Shown here: piece after piece, positions 24,623 to 32,366 of the stretch
How positions within the stretch are numbered: the first letter of the stretch is position 1
Layout: every line of letters starts with the position of its first letter
NCBI GenBank assembly: GCA_025999315.1
Contig: BNXD01000012.1
Coordinates: 1-34,420, forward strand
Direction of reading: 5' to 3'
Length of the DNA: 34,420 nucleotides
Source of the DNA: Bacteroidia bacterium
GTDB taxonomy: Bacteria; Bacteroidota; Bacteroidia; Bacteroidales; Rikenellaceae
Notes under the pieces: model-generated
The model's database searches: none
Seen by the model: only the letters and a program-made list of their open reading frames with translations
What the model was told of the DNA's origin: nothing
Made by a program: the position numbers and the translations under genes

Positions 24623-26452
24623 ATGTCCAACATCATAAAACTCCTCCCCAACAGCGTCATCAACCAGATCGCGGCAGGTCAGGTGGTCCACCGTCCGGCC
24701 TCGGTGGTCAAGGAGATGATGGAGAACGCCATCGACGCCGGAGCCACCGACGTGAAGGTCAACTTCTGCGAGGGGGGGCTCGAGATGATGACCATCGTCG
24801 ACAACGGACGTGGCATGTCGCCCGAGGACGCGCGTCTGGCCTTCGAGCGCCACTCCACCAGCAAGATCGGCAATGTCGAGGACCTGTGCAGCCTCTCGAC
24901 CTTCGGTTTCCGCGGCGAGGCGCTGGCCTCGATCGCTTCGGTGGCCGAGGTGGAGGTCATAACGCGCGAAGAGTCCGGCCAGCTGGCCACCCGCATCGCC
25001 ATCAGCGGGGGCAAGTTCGTCTCGCAGGAGAGCGTCAACGCCCCGGCGGGCACTCAGTTCAGGGTGCGCAACCTGTTCTACAACACTCCGGCCCAGCGTC
25101 GCTTTCTCGACAAAAGCTCCACCGAGGAGCGGCACATCATGGCCGAGTTCAAACGTGTGGCGTTGTGTCATCCGCAGGTGGCCTGCTCGCTCTACCGCAA
25201 CGACGCGCTGCTGATGAACCTCCCGGTGGCCACCCTCAAGGGCCGTGTGGCGGCGGTGGCGGGGCGTCATCTGGCCTCGACGCTGCTCGATCTGTCGACC
25301 GGCACGACGATCGTCGAGATCGAGGGTTTCGTAACCACGCCCGAGGCGGCCCGGTTGCGGGGCAGCGAGCAATATTTTTTTGTCAACGGCCGGTTTTTCA
25401 AGAGCGGCTATTTCCACAAGGCGGTGATGGCGGCCTACGACAAGCTTATCCCCACCGGGACCCAGCCGGCCTATTTTATCTTTCTCAGAAGCGACCCCTC
25501 GCGCATCGACGTCAACATCCACCCCCAGAAGACCGACATAAAGTTCGACGACCAGAGCGCCGTCTGGCAGATCATCAACGCCTCGGTGCGCGAGTCGCTG
25601 GCCAAGCTCGGCGTGGTGCCGATGATGGACCTCGATCCGCGCAGCGCCATCGAGATACCGCTGGCATCGAAACGCCGCGCCGGAGGCCTTCCTCTGACAG
25701 CCCCCCCCCATGTGGCCAATCCCGACTACAATCCCTTTGCCGACCACTCGCCCCGGTTGGGCAGCGTCGCCGACGTCGCCGCGCCTTATGTCATAACCCG
25801 CCCCCAGCGCGAAGAGGACGGCTCGATACTCGAATATATCTCGGGTGAAGAGGGCTCTCAGACAACGATCGACATGGGGCAGGCCCCGGTCTTTTACGAC
25901 CACATGCCGCTGGGCGATCGTTACCTTGTGGCCAACCTGGGCGGCGAGCTCGCTCTGGTCGACATCGCCCGCGCCTGGGAGGCTATCCTCTACGACAAAT
26001 ACAGCAAGATGCTCTCGGGATCGCTCTCCGTCAGCCAGGGGCTGCTCTTTCCGCAGGAGGTGGTGCTCTCGGCCGACGATGTTCAGTTGCTCGACTCTTC
26101 GCGCGAGGATTTCTCCTCGTGCGGATTTGAGCTGAAGCTGCTCGACCAGAACAAGGTGGCTCTGCACGGCATTCCCGCCGACATCGATCCGGGGGAGATC
26201 ACCGAGTTGATCTACGACATGCTCGACGCCATTCGCCTGCAGGATGGGCAGGTGGCGCGGGTCAAGAACGACGCCCTCGCAGCGGCCGTCGCCCGCCACG
26301 GCGCAACCACCCGCAGCCGAAACTACACGAAAGAGGAGCTCGGCGCCATGCTCGCCACTCTGGAGGGATGCAGCTCGCCGCGCTTCACCCCTTCGGGCAA
26401 AAAGATCGTCGCCACCCTCTCGCACGAACAGATCAAAGAGTTGTTGAAGTAA
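24623..26452 (+). CDS. mutL: DNA mismatch repair protein MutL
   Basis: A 609-residue GHKL ATPase that links MutS recognition of a mismatch with later repair steps. ATPase motifs: NAIDAG at 35-40, DNGRGM at 60-65 and TFGFRGEAL near 93-101; the transducer domain follows to about 330, then a linker and the C-terminal dimerisation domain. The endonuclease motif DQHAxxExxxxE is absent: the aligned place reads DIARAWEAILYD (from Asp447), and the final segment has CSSPRFTPSGKKI and not CPHGRP. This MutL therefore probably does not nick DNA itself. It is co-directional and close to the rhomboid gene. Confidence 0.96.
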   Translation: MSNIIKLLPNSVINQIAAGQVVHRPASVVKEMMENAIDAGATDVKVNFCEGGLEMMTIVDNGRGMSPEDARLAFERHSTSKIGNVEDLCSLSTFGFRGEALASIASVAEVEVITREESGQLATRIAISGGKFVSQESVNAPAGTQFRVRNLFYNTPAQRRFLDKSSTEERHIMAEFKRVALCHPQVACSLYRNDALLMNLPVATLKGRVAAVAGRHLASTLLDLSTGTTIVEIEGFVTTPEAARLRGSEQYFFVNGRFFKSGYFHKAVMAAYDKLIPTGTQPAYFIFLRSDPSRIDVNIHPQKTDIKFDDQSAVWQIINASVRESLAKLGVVPMMDLDPRSAIEIPLASKRRAGGLPLTAPPHVANPDYNPFADHSPRLGSVADVAAPYVITRPQREEDGSILEYISGEEGSQTTIDMGQAPVFYDHMPLGDRYLVANLGGELALVDIARAWEAILYDKYSKMLSGSLSVSQGLLFPQEVVLSADDVQLLDSSREDFSSCGFELKLLDQNKVALHGIPADIDPGEITELIYDMLDAIRLQDGQVARVKNDALAAAVARHGATTRSRNYTKEELGAMLATLEGCSSPRFTPSGKKIVATLSHEQIKELLK

Positions 26453-26479
26453 TTTTGAGAATATTTTAAAAAACATACG

Positions 26480-27163
26480 ATGAATCCATATTTCAGAACG
26501 CCGCCGCTCGTGATCAATCTGATCATAATCAATGTGCTGGTCTTCATGGCGCAGGTTTTTTTGCCCTCTGCGGCGGGGCAGTGGCTCGAGAATCTCTTTG
26601 CGCTGCATTTTTGGCAGAGCTCGCTGTTCCGCCCGTGGCAGGCGGTGAGCTACATGTTCATGCACGGCAGTTGGGAGCATCTGTTTTTCAACATGTTCGC
26701 CCTGTGGATGTTCGGGCGTATCCTCGAGTATGATCTGGGTGGTCGGCGCTTTCTGATCTTCTATTTTGTGTGCGGCATCGGCGCCGCGCTCATGCAGCTG
26801 GGGGTAAACTGGATCGAAGTGGGCATGCTCAACCGCCAGATCGCGCTCCAGCCCGCGCTGATGAGCAAGCTGCTCTACATGATCGACGTCCCCACCGTGG
26901 GGGCCAGCGGGGCCATCTTCGGGGTGCTGCTCGCCTTCGGAATGTTGCATCCCAACGACCGTATCATGCTGCTGTTTCCACCGATACCCATGAAAGCCAA
27001 GTACTTCGTGATCGGATACGGCGTGCTCGAGCTGGCCATCGGTCTGGCCAATCCCGGCGACTCGGTGGCCCACTTTGCCCACATCGGCGGCATGTTGTGG
27101 GGCCTGCTGCTGCTGCTCTACTGGCGCAGACAAAACCGCCGCACCGCCGGGCCGCGTTTTTAA
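26480..27163 (+). CDS. Rhomboid-family intramembrane serine protease
   Basis: A 227-residue membrane protein with about six helices. The catalytic serine is Ser143 in GASGAIFG and the catalytic histidine His201 in AHFAHIGGMLWG, both in the expected order and both intact; HGSWEHLFFNMFALWMFG near 66-83 is the usual helix-2 motif. It would cut single-pass membrane proteins within the bilayer. The insertion after helix 3 (ALQPALMSKLLYMID) is common in Bacteroidetes rhomboids. It lies 27 bp after mutL and 10 bp before the next gene. Confidence 0.92.
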   Translation: MNPYFRTPPLVINLIIINVLVFMAQVFLPSAAGQWLENLFALHFWQSSLFRPWQAVSYMFMHGSWEHLFFNMFALWMFGRILEYDLGGRRFLIFYFVCGIGAALMQLGVNWIEVGMLNRQIALQPALMSKLLYMIDVPTVGASGAIFGVLLAFGMLHPNDRIMLLFPPIPMKAKYFVIGYGVLELAIGLANPGDSVAHFAHIGGMLWGLLLLLYWRRQNRRTAGPRF

Positions 27164-27173
27164 ATCCAAAACC

Positions 27174-28337
27174 GTGAAAGAGCATTATCAGCCATACTAC
27201 CGCAAGAGGAAAACGGACAGGCGTCGCCGCCGCGTCAAGGGATTGCTTGTGGCGTTGGATGTGGCCATGATGACCCTTTCGGTGGCTGTGGCTTTGCTGT
27301 TGCTGCTGGGCTACCTGGCGCCATGGGTCAATCCCAACCGGACGGTTGTTTTTGCTTTTCTGGGGTTGGCGGTGCCTGTGCTGTTCGTGGCAAACATTGC
27401 GGTGGCGCTCTACTGGGTGTTGCGCTGGAAGGCGGCGGTGATCATTCCCGCTGTGGCGTTGCTGCTGGGTGTCGGCAAGCTGGGCCTGATCTTTCAGCCC
27501 TCGCTGGGCAAACACTACCAGGACAACCGGGAGAGGGGCTCGATCACGGTCGTAAGCCACAATGTTCACGGATTTATAAACGATGACGGGACCAGGATCT
27601 TCCTCGACAGTACCATGTCGCTCATCGCCTCGCTCACACCCGACATCGTATGCCTGCAGGAGTACCAGATCACGCACCTGATCACCCGGCAACAGGCCGG
27701 CCAGCTGCTGGGATCGCTGCCCTTCCACAGCGTCCACTACAAGATAAAGGGGGATGACGACACGGGTTTCGGTCTGGCCGTTTTCAGCCGCTATCCCATA
27801 TTGCGCAGCGACTGCATGGATTTCGAGCAGCACTCGGGCTTTGTCATGTGGGCCGATGTGGTGTGCCGGCGCGACACGCTGAGGGTCTTCAACTGCCATT
27901 TTCAGACCACCTCGATCGACGCTTCGGACAAGGAGTTCGTTACCACGACCGAGTTCATGCAACAGGACACGGACGAGAATACGCGCCGTCTGAGGACGAT
28001 CGCCTCCAAGCTGGGCGAGAACTTCCGCCTCCGCGCGGTGCAGGCCGACACCATCGCCCGGGTCATCCGCAGCAGCCCTTACGACGTGGTGGTCTGCGGC
28101 GATTTCAACGACACGCCCATCTCTTACACCTATCGCTCGATACGCGGTCCTCTGGCCGATTCGTTTGTCGACAAGGGTTCGGGGCACACCAACACCTACA
28201 AGGGCTTCTTCAACCTTTTCCGCATCGACTATATCTTCCATTCCGACACCTACCGGACACTCTATTACGCCGAGCCGCACACCGACTTCTCGGACCATAA
28301 CCCGGTGGTGGCAACCATCAAAAAAGCACCCTTATGA
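27174..28337 (+). CDS. Membrane-anchored endonuclease/exonuclease/phosphatase-fold protein
   Basis: A 387-residue protein with a basic start, three predicted transmembrane helices in the first 110 residues, and an EEP catalytic domain after them. Active-site features are intact: N130 in SHNVHGF, Glu163 in LQEYQ, Asp310 and Asn312 in GDFNDTP, and Asp374-His375 in FSDHNPVV. The EEP fold serves phosphodiesterases of DNA, lipids and other substrates; being membrane-tethered suggests a lipid or envelope substrate, but the sequence does not fix it. I choose GTG at 27174, giving VKEHYQPYYRKRKTD, since the frame's earlier ATG lies inside the rhomboid gene. Confidence 0.85.
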   Translation: MKEHYQPYYRKRKTDRRRRRVKGLLVALDVAMMTLSVAVALLLLLGYLAPWVNPNRTVVFAFLGLAVPVLFVANIAVALYWVLRWKAAVIIPAVALLLGVGKLGLIFQPSLGKHYQDNRERGSITVVSHNVHGFINDDGTRIFLDSTMSLIASLTPDIVCLQEYQITHLITRQQAGQLLGSLPFHSVHYKIKGDDDTGFGLAVFSRYPILRSDCMDFEQHSGFVMWADVVCRRDTLRVFNCHFQTTSIDASDKEFVTTTEFMQQDTDENTRRLRTIASKLGENFRLRAVQADTIARVIRSSPYDVVVCGDFNDTPISYTYRSIRGPLADSFVDKGSGHTNTYKGFFNLFRIDYIFHSDTYRTLYYAEPHTDFSDHNPVVATIKKAPL

Positions 28338-28783
28338 TCATCGATTCCGCAGACAACCTCGCTCTGTACGCCGAGCTCAATCCCCGTTTTGCCCGGGTGG
28401 CCGACTATCTTGCCACTGCGAACCTCGACACCCTCAGCCATGGGAAATACCCCATCGACGGCGAGCGGATATTTATCTCTGTGATGGAGAATGGCAGCCT
28501 CAAAAAGGCCGGGGATGCACCCCTCGAGGCGCACCGGAGCTACATCGACATCCAGATAGTGATCCGCGGCCGCGAGAGCTACGGCTGGAGAGCCCTCGCG
28601 CAGTGTCTCGCCCCCCGCGGCGAGATGGACCGGGAACGGGACATACTGTTTTACGACGATGAGCCCGCCCTCTGGTTCACCCTCGAGCCGGGCAGCATGG
28701 CGATCTTTCTGCCGGGCGACGCCCACGCCCCGATGGTGGGCGAAGGGATCGTCAAAAAGGCTATCGTCAAGGTGCTCGTGTAG
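28334..28783 (+). CDS. YhcH/YjgK/YiaL-family protein (DUF386)
   Basis: A 149-residue beta-barrel protein. EAHRSYIDIQIVIRGRESYGW near 74-94 and FLPGDAHAPMVGEG near 123-136 carry the His and Glu residues that bind metal in this family. Members are associated with sugar acid and sialic acid metabolism (for example NanQ, an anomerase), but no sialic-acid genes are found here, so the substrate is open. Its start overlaps the stop of the EEP gene (ATGA). It is the last gene of the mutL cluster. Confidence 0.88.
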   Translation: MIIDSADNLALYAELNPRFARVADYLATANLDTLSHGKYPIDGERIFISVMENGSLKKAGDAPLEAHRSYIDIQIVIRGRESYGWRALAQCLAPRGEMDRERDILFYDDEPALWFTLEPGSMAIFLPGDAHAPMVGEGIVKKAIVKVLV

Positions 28784-28793
28784 GCCGGGCAAC

Positions 28794-28840
28794 AAAACAG
28801 AGTGAGGAGAGATAAAATTTATCTCTCCTCACTCTGTTTT
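28794..28840. terminator. Bidirectional terminator between the mutL cluster and sodB
   Basis: Arms 28794-28816 and 28818-28840 are perfect 23-bp complements, starting AAAACAGAG and ending CTCTGTTTT. The outer A/T tracts give a T run in both directions, as expected between convergent genes. Confidence 0.9.
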
Positions 28841-28853
28841 GCGATCGTCGACT

Positions 28854-29435
28854 TTAGAAGCGTTTCTCGACAGCGGCCCAGTCGACGATGTCCCATATCG
28901 CGGTCAGAAAATCGGGGCGACGGTTGCGGTAGTCGATATAGTAGGCGTGCTCCCACACATCGATATTGAGCAACGGCGTGAGGCTCTGGACCAGCGGGTT
29001 CCCGGCGTTGGGACTGCTCACCAGCGAGAGTTTGCCCCCCTTGGCCCGCGCCAGCCACACCCATCCCGAACCGAAAAGCGCGGCGCCCGCCTTGCCGATC
29101 TGATCGCGAAGAGCTTCCGTCGAACCGAAATCGCGCTTTATGGCCTCGGCCAACGGCCCCGAAGGCTCCTTTTTGGCACTGGGCGAGAGCGACAGAAAGA
29201 ACATGGTATGGTTGTAAACCTGTGCGGCGTTGTTCAACAACCCTCCCTGGGGCGCCCCGACGATGATCTGCTCGAGCGAAGCATCCTCCAGTCCGCTACC
29301 CGGCAGCAGATTGTTGAGATTGTTGACATAGGCCTGATGATGCTTGCCATAGTGATACTCCATCGTCTCTCGGCTCATGGCCGGAGCCAAGGCATCCAAC
29401 TCATAGGGCAACTGCGGCAGAACGTGTGTTTTCAT
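28854..29435 (-). CDS. sodB: Superoxide dismutase (Fe type or cambialistic)
   Basis: A 193-residue iron/manganese-family superoxide dismutase. Ligands are visible: His28 in EYHYGKHHQAYV, the His in NNAAQVYNHTMFF, and Asp and His in DVWEHAYYIDYRNRRPDF. The Gln in AAQVYNH is the outer-sphere residue found in Fe-type enzymes, and Bacteroidales forms often accept either metal. It protects an anaerobe from superoxide after exposure to air. A -7 box lies 67 bp upstream. It has no signal peptide and so is cytosolic. Confidence 0.95.
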   Translation of the reverse strand: MKTHVLPQLPYELDALAPAMSRETMEYHYGKHHQAYVNNLNNLLPGSGLEDASLEQIIVGAPQGGLLNNAAQVYNHTMFFLSLSPSAKKEPSGPLAEAIKRDFGSTEALRDQIGKAGAALFGSGWVWLARAKGGKLSLVSSPNAGNPLVQSLTPLLNIDVWEHAYYIDYRNRRPDFLTAIWDIVDWAAVEKRF

Positions 29436-29501
29436 CGCTTGCGGGTTTTTGGTTTGTATGGTTTTGAAACGGTTGGATCAGATTAGTTGCAACGGCCGGG
29501 C

Positions 29502-29509
29502 CAAAGTTA
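29502..29509 (-). promoter_or_regulatory. Possible -7 box of the sodB promoter
   Basis: TAACTTTG on the minus strand fits TAnnTTTG. It overlaps the stop codon of the gene before it (29507-29509), so the sodB promoter would lie in the 3' end of that gene. Confidence 0.4.
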
Positions 29510-30910
29510 TTTGAAGATCAGTCTCGAGAACGATCCGTCGGAAGAGGTGTCGCTGTTCCACTCTCCTCCGGCGCCGGAGAACGATATGGGGCGCACCTTT
29601 TCGACGCGCCTCAACGCAAGGTAGGTGCGGTAGAGGTTGTAGCCGTTGGCCGACCCCTCGCCCAACGAGAACATAACCACCGAAGGGTGACTTTTCGAGG
29701 CGTTGTACATGGTCATCACCCGGTCTGTGATCCATGGCTCGAGAGCCGGGTCGCCTGCCGTGTCGATCGCCCCCTCCCTGCGCGCGACGACGTCGGCCTG
29801 GGCGCAGACAAGAATCCCCACACGGTCGCATGTCGTGTAGAAAGCGGTGGAGGCCGACCCCGACAGCCGGACGATGTTCGTCCCCTGCCCGCGCAGCTCG
29901 CGCAGACGAGCCTCATCGACGGTCTGGTCGCCGGTTGGCTTGAAAGAGGCCGACGCGAGCGCGATCTGCTCGCCGTTGATCAGCAGCTTGCCCCCGCGCA
30001 CCTCCACATTGCGAAATCCCACGGGCATGGCCAGACATTCGCCGTAACGCCCTTCGTACTGTGTCTTGACCAGCAGCGTATAGAGGTTGGGGGCGGCGAC
30101 GCTCCACGCCTTGACCTGTGGCACGCGGGCAAAAAAACGCACGGTGTCGCTCTGTCTCATGCTCAGCGTTACGCTGCGGTGGGCCGAGGCGACCACCGTC
30201 CCCGCCTGATCGCGCAGTTCATAATAGACCTCCGTCCGGCGCGGCCCCAGCAGATGGCTTTGCATGATCACCCCCAGGTTGAACAGGCCGCTGCCCTCCA
30301 GGATGGTCGCCCCGGCGTCGACATCCCTTACGCGCACCCGGGGTTGCGAAAAGGCATGGATCGCCCCCTCCACCGTCAGACGGGGCGACAGGGCGGATTC
30401 CTGCGGCGAATCGTTGTGCAGCACGAGGGTAACGGTGTTGTTGCCCTCCACGGCCAGCCGCGTTACGTCGAAATCGGCCCCCGGCCCAGGGCTGGGGTTG
30501 TAGCCGCATCGTTTGTCGCCCACATAGAGTTCATATGGCGCTCCCACCCCCTCCAGATGCAGAAAAACCTCGCGGTCGTCCCACACGAAGGGCCGTTTGA
30601 ACGTGCGGCGCAACACCGCGACATTTCCCGCGACAGCGCTGCTCATGGGCAGGTTCGTCTCGCTCCACCCATCGTCGCTGTTCGCCTGAAAGGCATACAG
30701 ATCGCGTCCCGAAATCACCTTCATCTGCCACGCGCCGCCCAGAGGCTGAACATAAGGCGAGATAGTAACATCTCCCCTCAGGGCATCGTCCGCCGAGGCA
30801 AAAGGCAGCAACGCGCGCCCTGTCGCCTCCCGCCCCTCGGGCGCCAACCGGGCCTCGACCGTCATCGCTCCGACACAAAACAAGAATACAACTACCGGAA
30901 TCCTTTTCAT
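29507..30910 (-). CDS. Glycoside-hydrolase-family-2-like exported protein, probably inactive
   Basis: A 467-residue protein with a signal peptide (MKRIPVVVFLFCVGAMTVEA). The order is that of beta-galactosidase-like GH2 proteins: jelly-roll sugar-binding domain (about 45-165, with LHLEGVGAPYELYVGDKRCGYN), Ig-like domain (about 190-290), and the start of a TIM barrel. The barrel is short, and its catalytic sites are lost: the usual SLGNESG with the acid/base Glu reads SLGEGSANG, the HEH segment after the LLINGE motif reads ASFKPTGDQ, and DEANIE is replaced by CAQADV. No nucleophile region is present. I infer a sugar-binding or scaffold role. The TATCTTTG box lies 18 bp upstream. Confidence 0.82.
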   Translation of the reverse strand: MKRIPVVVFLFCVGAMTVEARLAPEGREATGRALLPFASADDALRGDVTISPYVQPLGGAWQMKVISGRDLYAFQANSDDGWSETNLPMSSAVAGNVAVLRRTFKRPFVWDDREVFLHLEGVGAPYELYVGDKRCGYNPSPGPGADFDVTRLAVEGNNTVTLVLHNDSPQESALSPRLTVEGAIHAFSQPRVRVRDVDAGATILEGSGLFNLGVIMQSHLLGPRRTEVYYELRDQAGTVVASAHRSVTLSMRQSDTVRFFARVPQVKAWSVAAPNLYTLLVKTQYEGRYGECLAMPVGFRNVEVRGGKLLINGEQIALASASFKPTGDQTVDEARLRELRGQGTNIVRLSGSASTAFYTTCDRVGILVCAQADVVARREGAIDTAGDPALEPWITDRVMTMYNASKSHPSVVMFSLGEGSANGYNLYRTYLALRRVEKVRPISFSGAGGEWNSDTSSDGSFSRLIFK

Positions 30911-30927
30911 GGCCGTATGTTTTATTA

Positions 30928-30935
30928 CAAAGATA
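30928..30935 (-). promoter_or_regulatory. -7 box upstream of the GH2-like gene
   Basis: TATCTTTG on the minus strand fits TAnnTTTG, 18 bp before the ATG. It falls between the NSS transporter stop and this gene, so the two may be transcribed separately. Confidence 0.5.
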
Positions 30936-30946
30936 GCATGAAAAAT

Positions 30947-32299
30947 CTACTTGATAAACCCGATCTGGGCCAGAAACAGCAGAGCGATGAACGGCGGGAT
31001 GACAAACCGGATCATAAATCGCACCGCAGGGCGCAGCAGGCGGGTTCCGTAGCGGCCCTCGCTGGTGAGTTGCCTGTTGAATTTGTCGCGACCGAGCGCC
31101 CAGCCTGCGAACACGACGATCAGCATCGCCCCCAGAGGCATCAGCACGTTGGAAGTGGAGCTGTTGAACAGGTCGAATATGTTGGAGCCCAGCAGTCGCA
31201 GTCCCGATCCGGGTATTTGCGACAGGGCGCACAGTATGCTCAGAGCGAATACGCCTGCTGCGCCCAGGATGGTGGCTTTGCGGCGGGAGATGCGCAGCTC
31301 TTCGCTCATGTAGGCGGCGATCACCTCGAGCAGCGACACCGAGGAGGTGATGGCCGCCGCGACGAGCATCATGAAGAACAGCACGGCGACGAGGTAACCT
31401 CCGGGCAGCTGGGCGAATATGTTGGGCAGAGCGAGGAAGACCAGCTCGGGGCCCGATGTGGGGCTGATGCCATAGGTGAAGACGGCCGGAAAGATCGCCA
31501 TGCCCGACAGTATGGCGATCGACAGGTCGGTAATGGCCACCGTTCCCGCCACGCGGAACATGTTCTCGGACCGTTTCATATATGAACCGTAGGTGATCAT
31601 GGCGCCCATGCCGATGCTCATCGAGAAGAACGACTGTCCCAGCGCCTCGAGCCCCACCCTCCAGGTGATCTTGCCGAAGTCGGGCCGCAGCAGAAATTCG
31701 GCCCCCTCCCTCCAGCCGCTCATGAAAAAGGCGTTGACGTTCAGCCCCACCAGGATCAGCACCATCAGTGGCATCAATATCTTGTTGTAACGCTCGATGC
31801 CCTTGACCACCCCTGCGGCCACTACGGCGGCACAGGCCGCGCTGAACAGAAAGGCGAAGAGCAGCGGTTGCCATCCTCCGGCCACAAAGGCGTCGAACCC
31901 GGTGGCGATGCTCTCGGGCGTGGCTCCGATGAATGTTCCGGCTATCGAGCTTAACAGAAATTTGAGCGCCCAGCCCCCTATGACCGAGTAGAAGGCAAGG
32001 ATGAGAAAGGCCGACAGTATGCCCATGTATCCGGCGCTCATCCACAGACGGTTGCCACGCGACAGTTTTTTGAACGAGCGCAGGGCGTTGCGGCGGGAAG
32101 AGCGTCCGATGATAAACTCCGACAGCATGATCGGGATCGAGATCAGCAGGCTGATGGTGATGTAGGTGAGCATGAAAGCCGATCCGCCGTTCTCTCCGGC
32201 CAGGTAGGGGAAACGCCAGATGTTGCCCAGCCCGACCACCGACCCGCCTACGGCCACAATGGTACCGAACCTGGTCGCAAAAGTTATCCGTTTAGCCAT
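30947..32299 (-). CDS. Sodium-dependent transporter of the NSS/SNF family
   Basis: A 450-residue membrane protein with about 11-12 helices. The N-terminus, RFGTIVAVGGSVVGLGNIWRFPYLAGENGG, is the family signature in helix 1 with the unwound sodium- and substrate-binding part; helix 6 carries GMGAMITYGSYM (about 220-231). Bacterial members (LeuT, TnaT, MhsT) move amino acids with sodium. The substrate here is not given by the sequence. It is a single gene, divergent from hydG. Confidence 0.93.
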   Translation of the reverse strand: MAKRITFATRFGTIVAVGGSVVGLGNIWRFPYLAGENGGSAFMLTYITISLLISIPIMLSEFIIGRSSRRNALRSFKKLSRGNRLWMSAGYMGILSAFLILAFYSVIGGWALKFLLSSIAGTFIGATPESIATGFDAFVAGGWQPLLFAFLFSAACAAVVAAGVVKGIERYNKILMPLMVLILVGLNVNAFFMSGWREGAEFLLRPDFGKITWRVGLEALGQSFFSMSIGMGAMITYGSYMKRSENMFRVAGTVAITDLSIAILSGMAIFPAVFTYGISPTSGPELVFLALPNIFAQLPGGYLVAVLFFMMLVAAAITSSVSLLEVIAAYMSEELRISRRKATILGAAGVFALSILCALSQIPGSGLRLLGSNIFDLFNSSTSNVLMPLGAMLIVVFAGWALGRDKFNRQLTSEGRYGTRLLRPAVRFMIRFVIPPFIALLFLAQIGFIK

Positions 32300-32330
32300 A
32301 TTTCATCCGATATTGGAATATAAAAGTAGT

Positions 32331-32338
32331 AAATTTGC
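32331..32338 (+). promoter_or_regulatory. -7 box of the hydG promoter
   Basis: TAAATTTG fits TAnnTTTG; transcription would start near 32345. A -33 element is not clear. Confidence 0.5.
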
Positions 32339-32366
32339 GCGAGAAACGTATCGATAACCTTTTTAC

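Noticed and set aside
24290..27169. Very long open frame on the minus strand (959 codons)
   Set aside because: Antisense to mutL, the rhomboid gene and the small protein upstream; the plus-strand genes have clear catalytic motifs.
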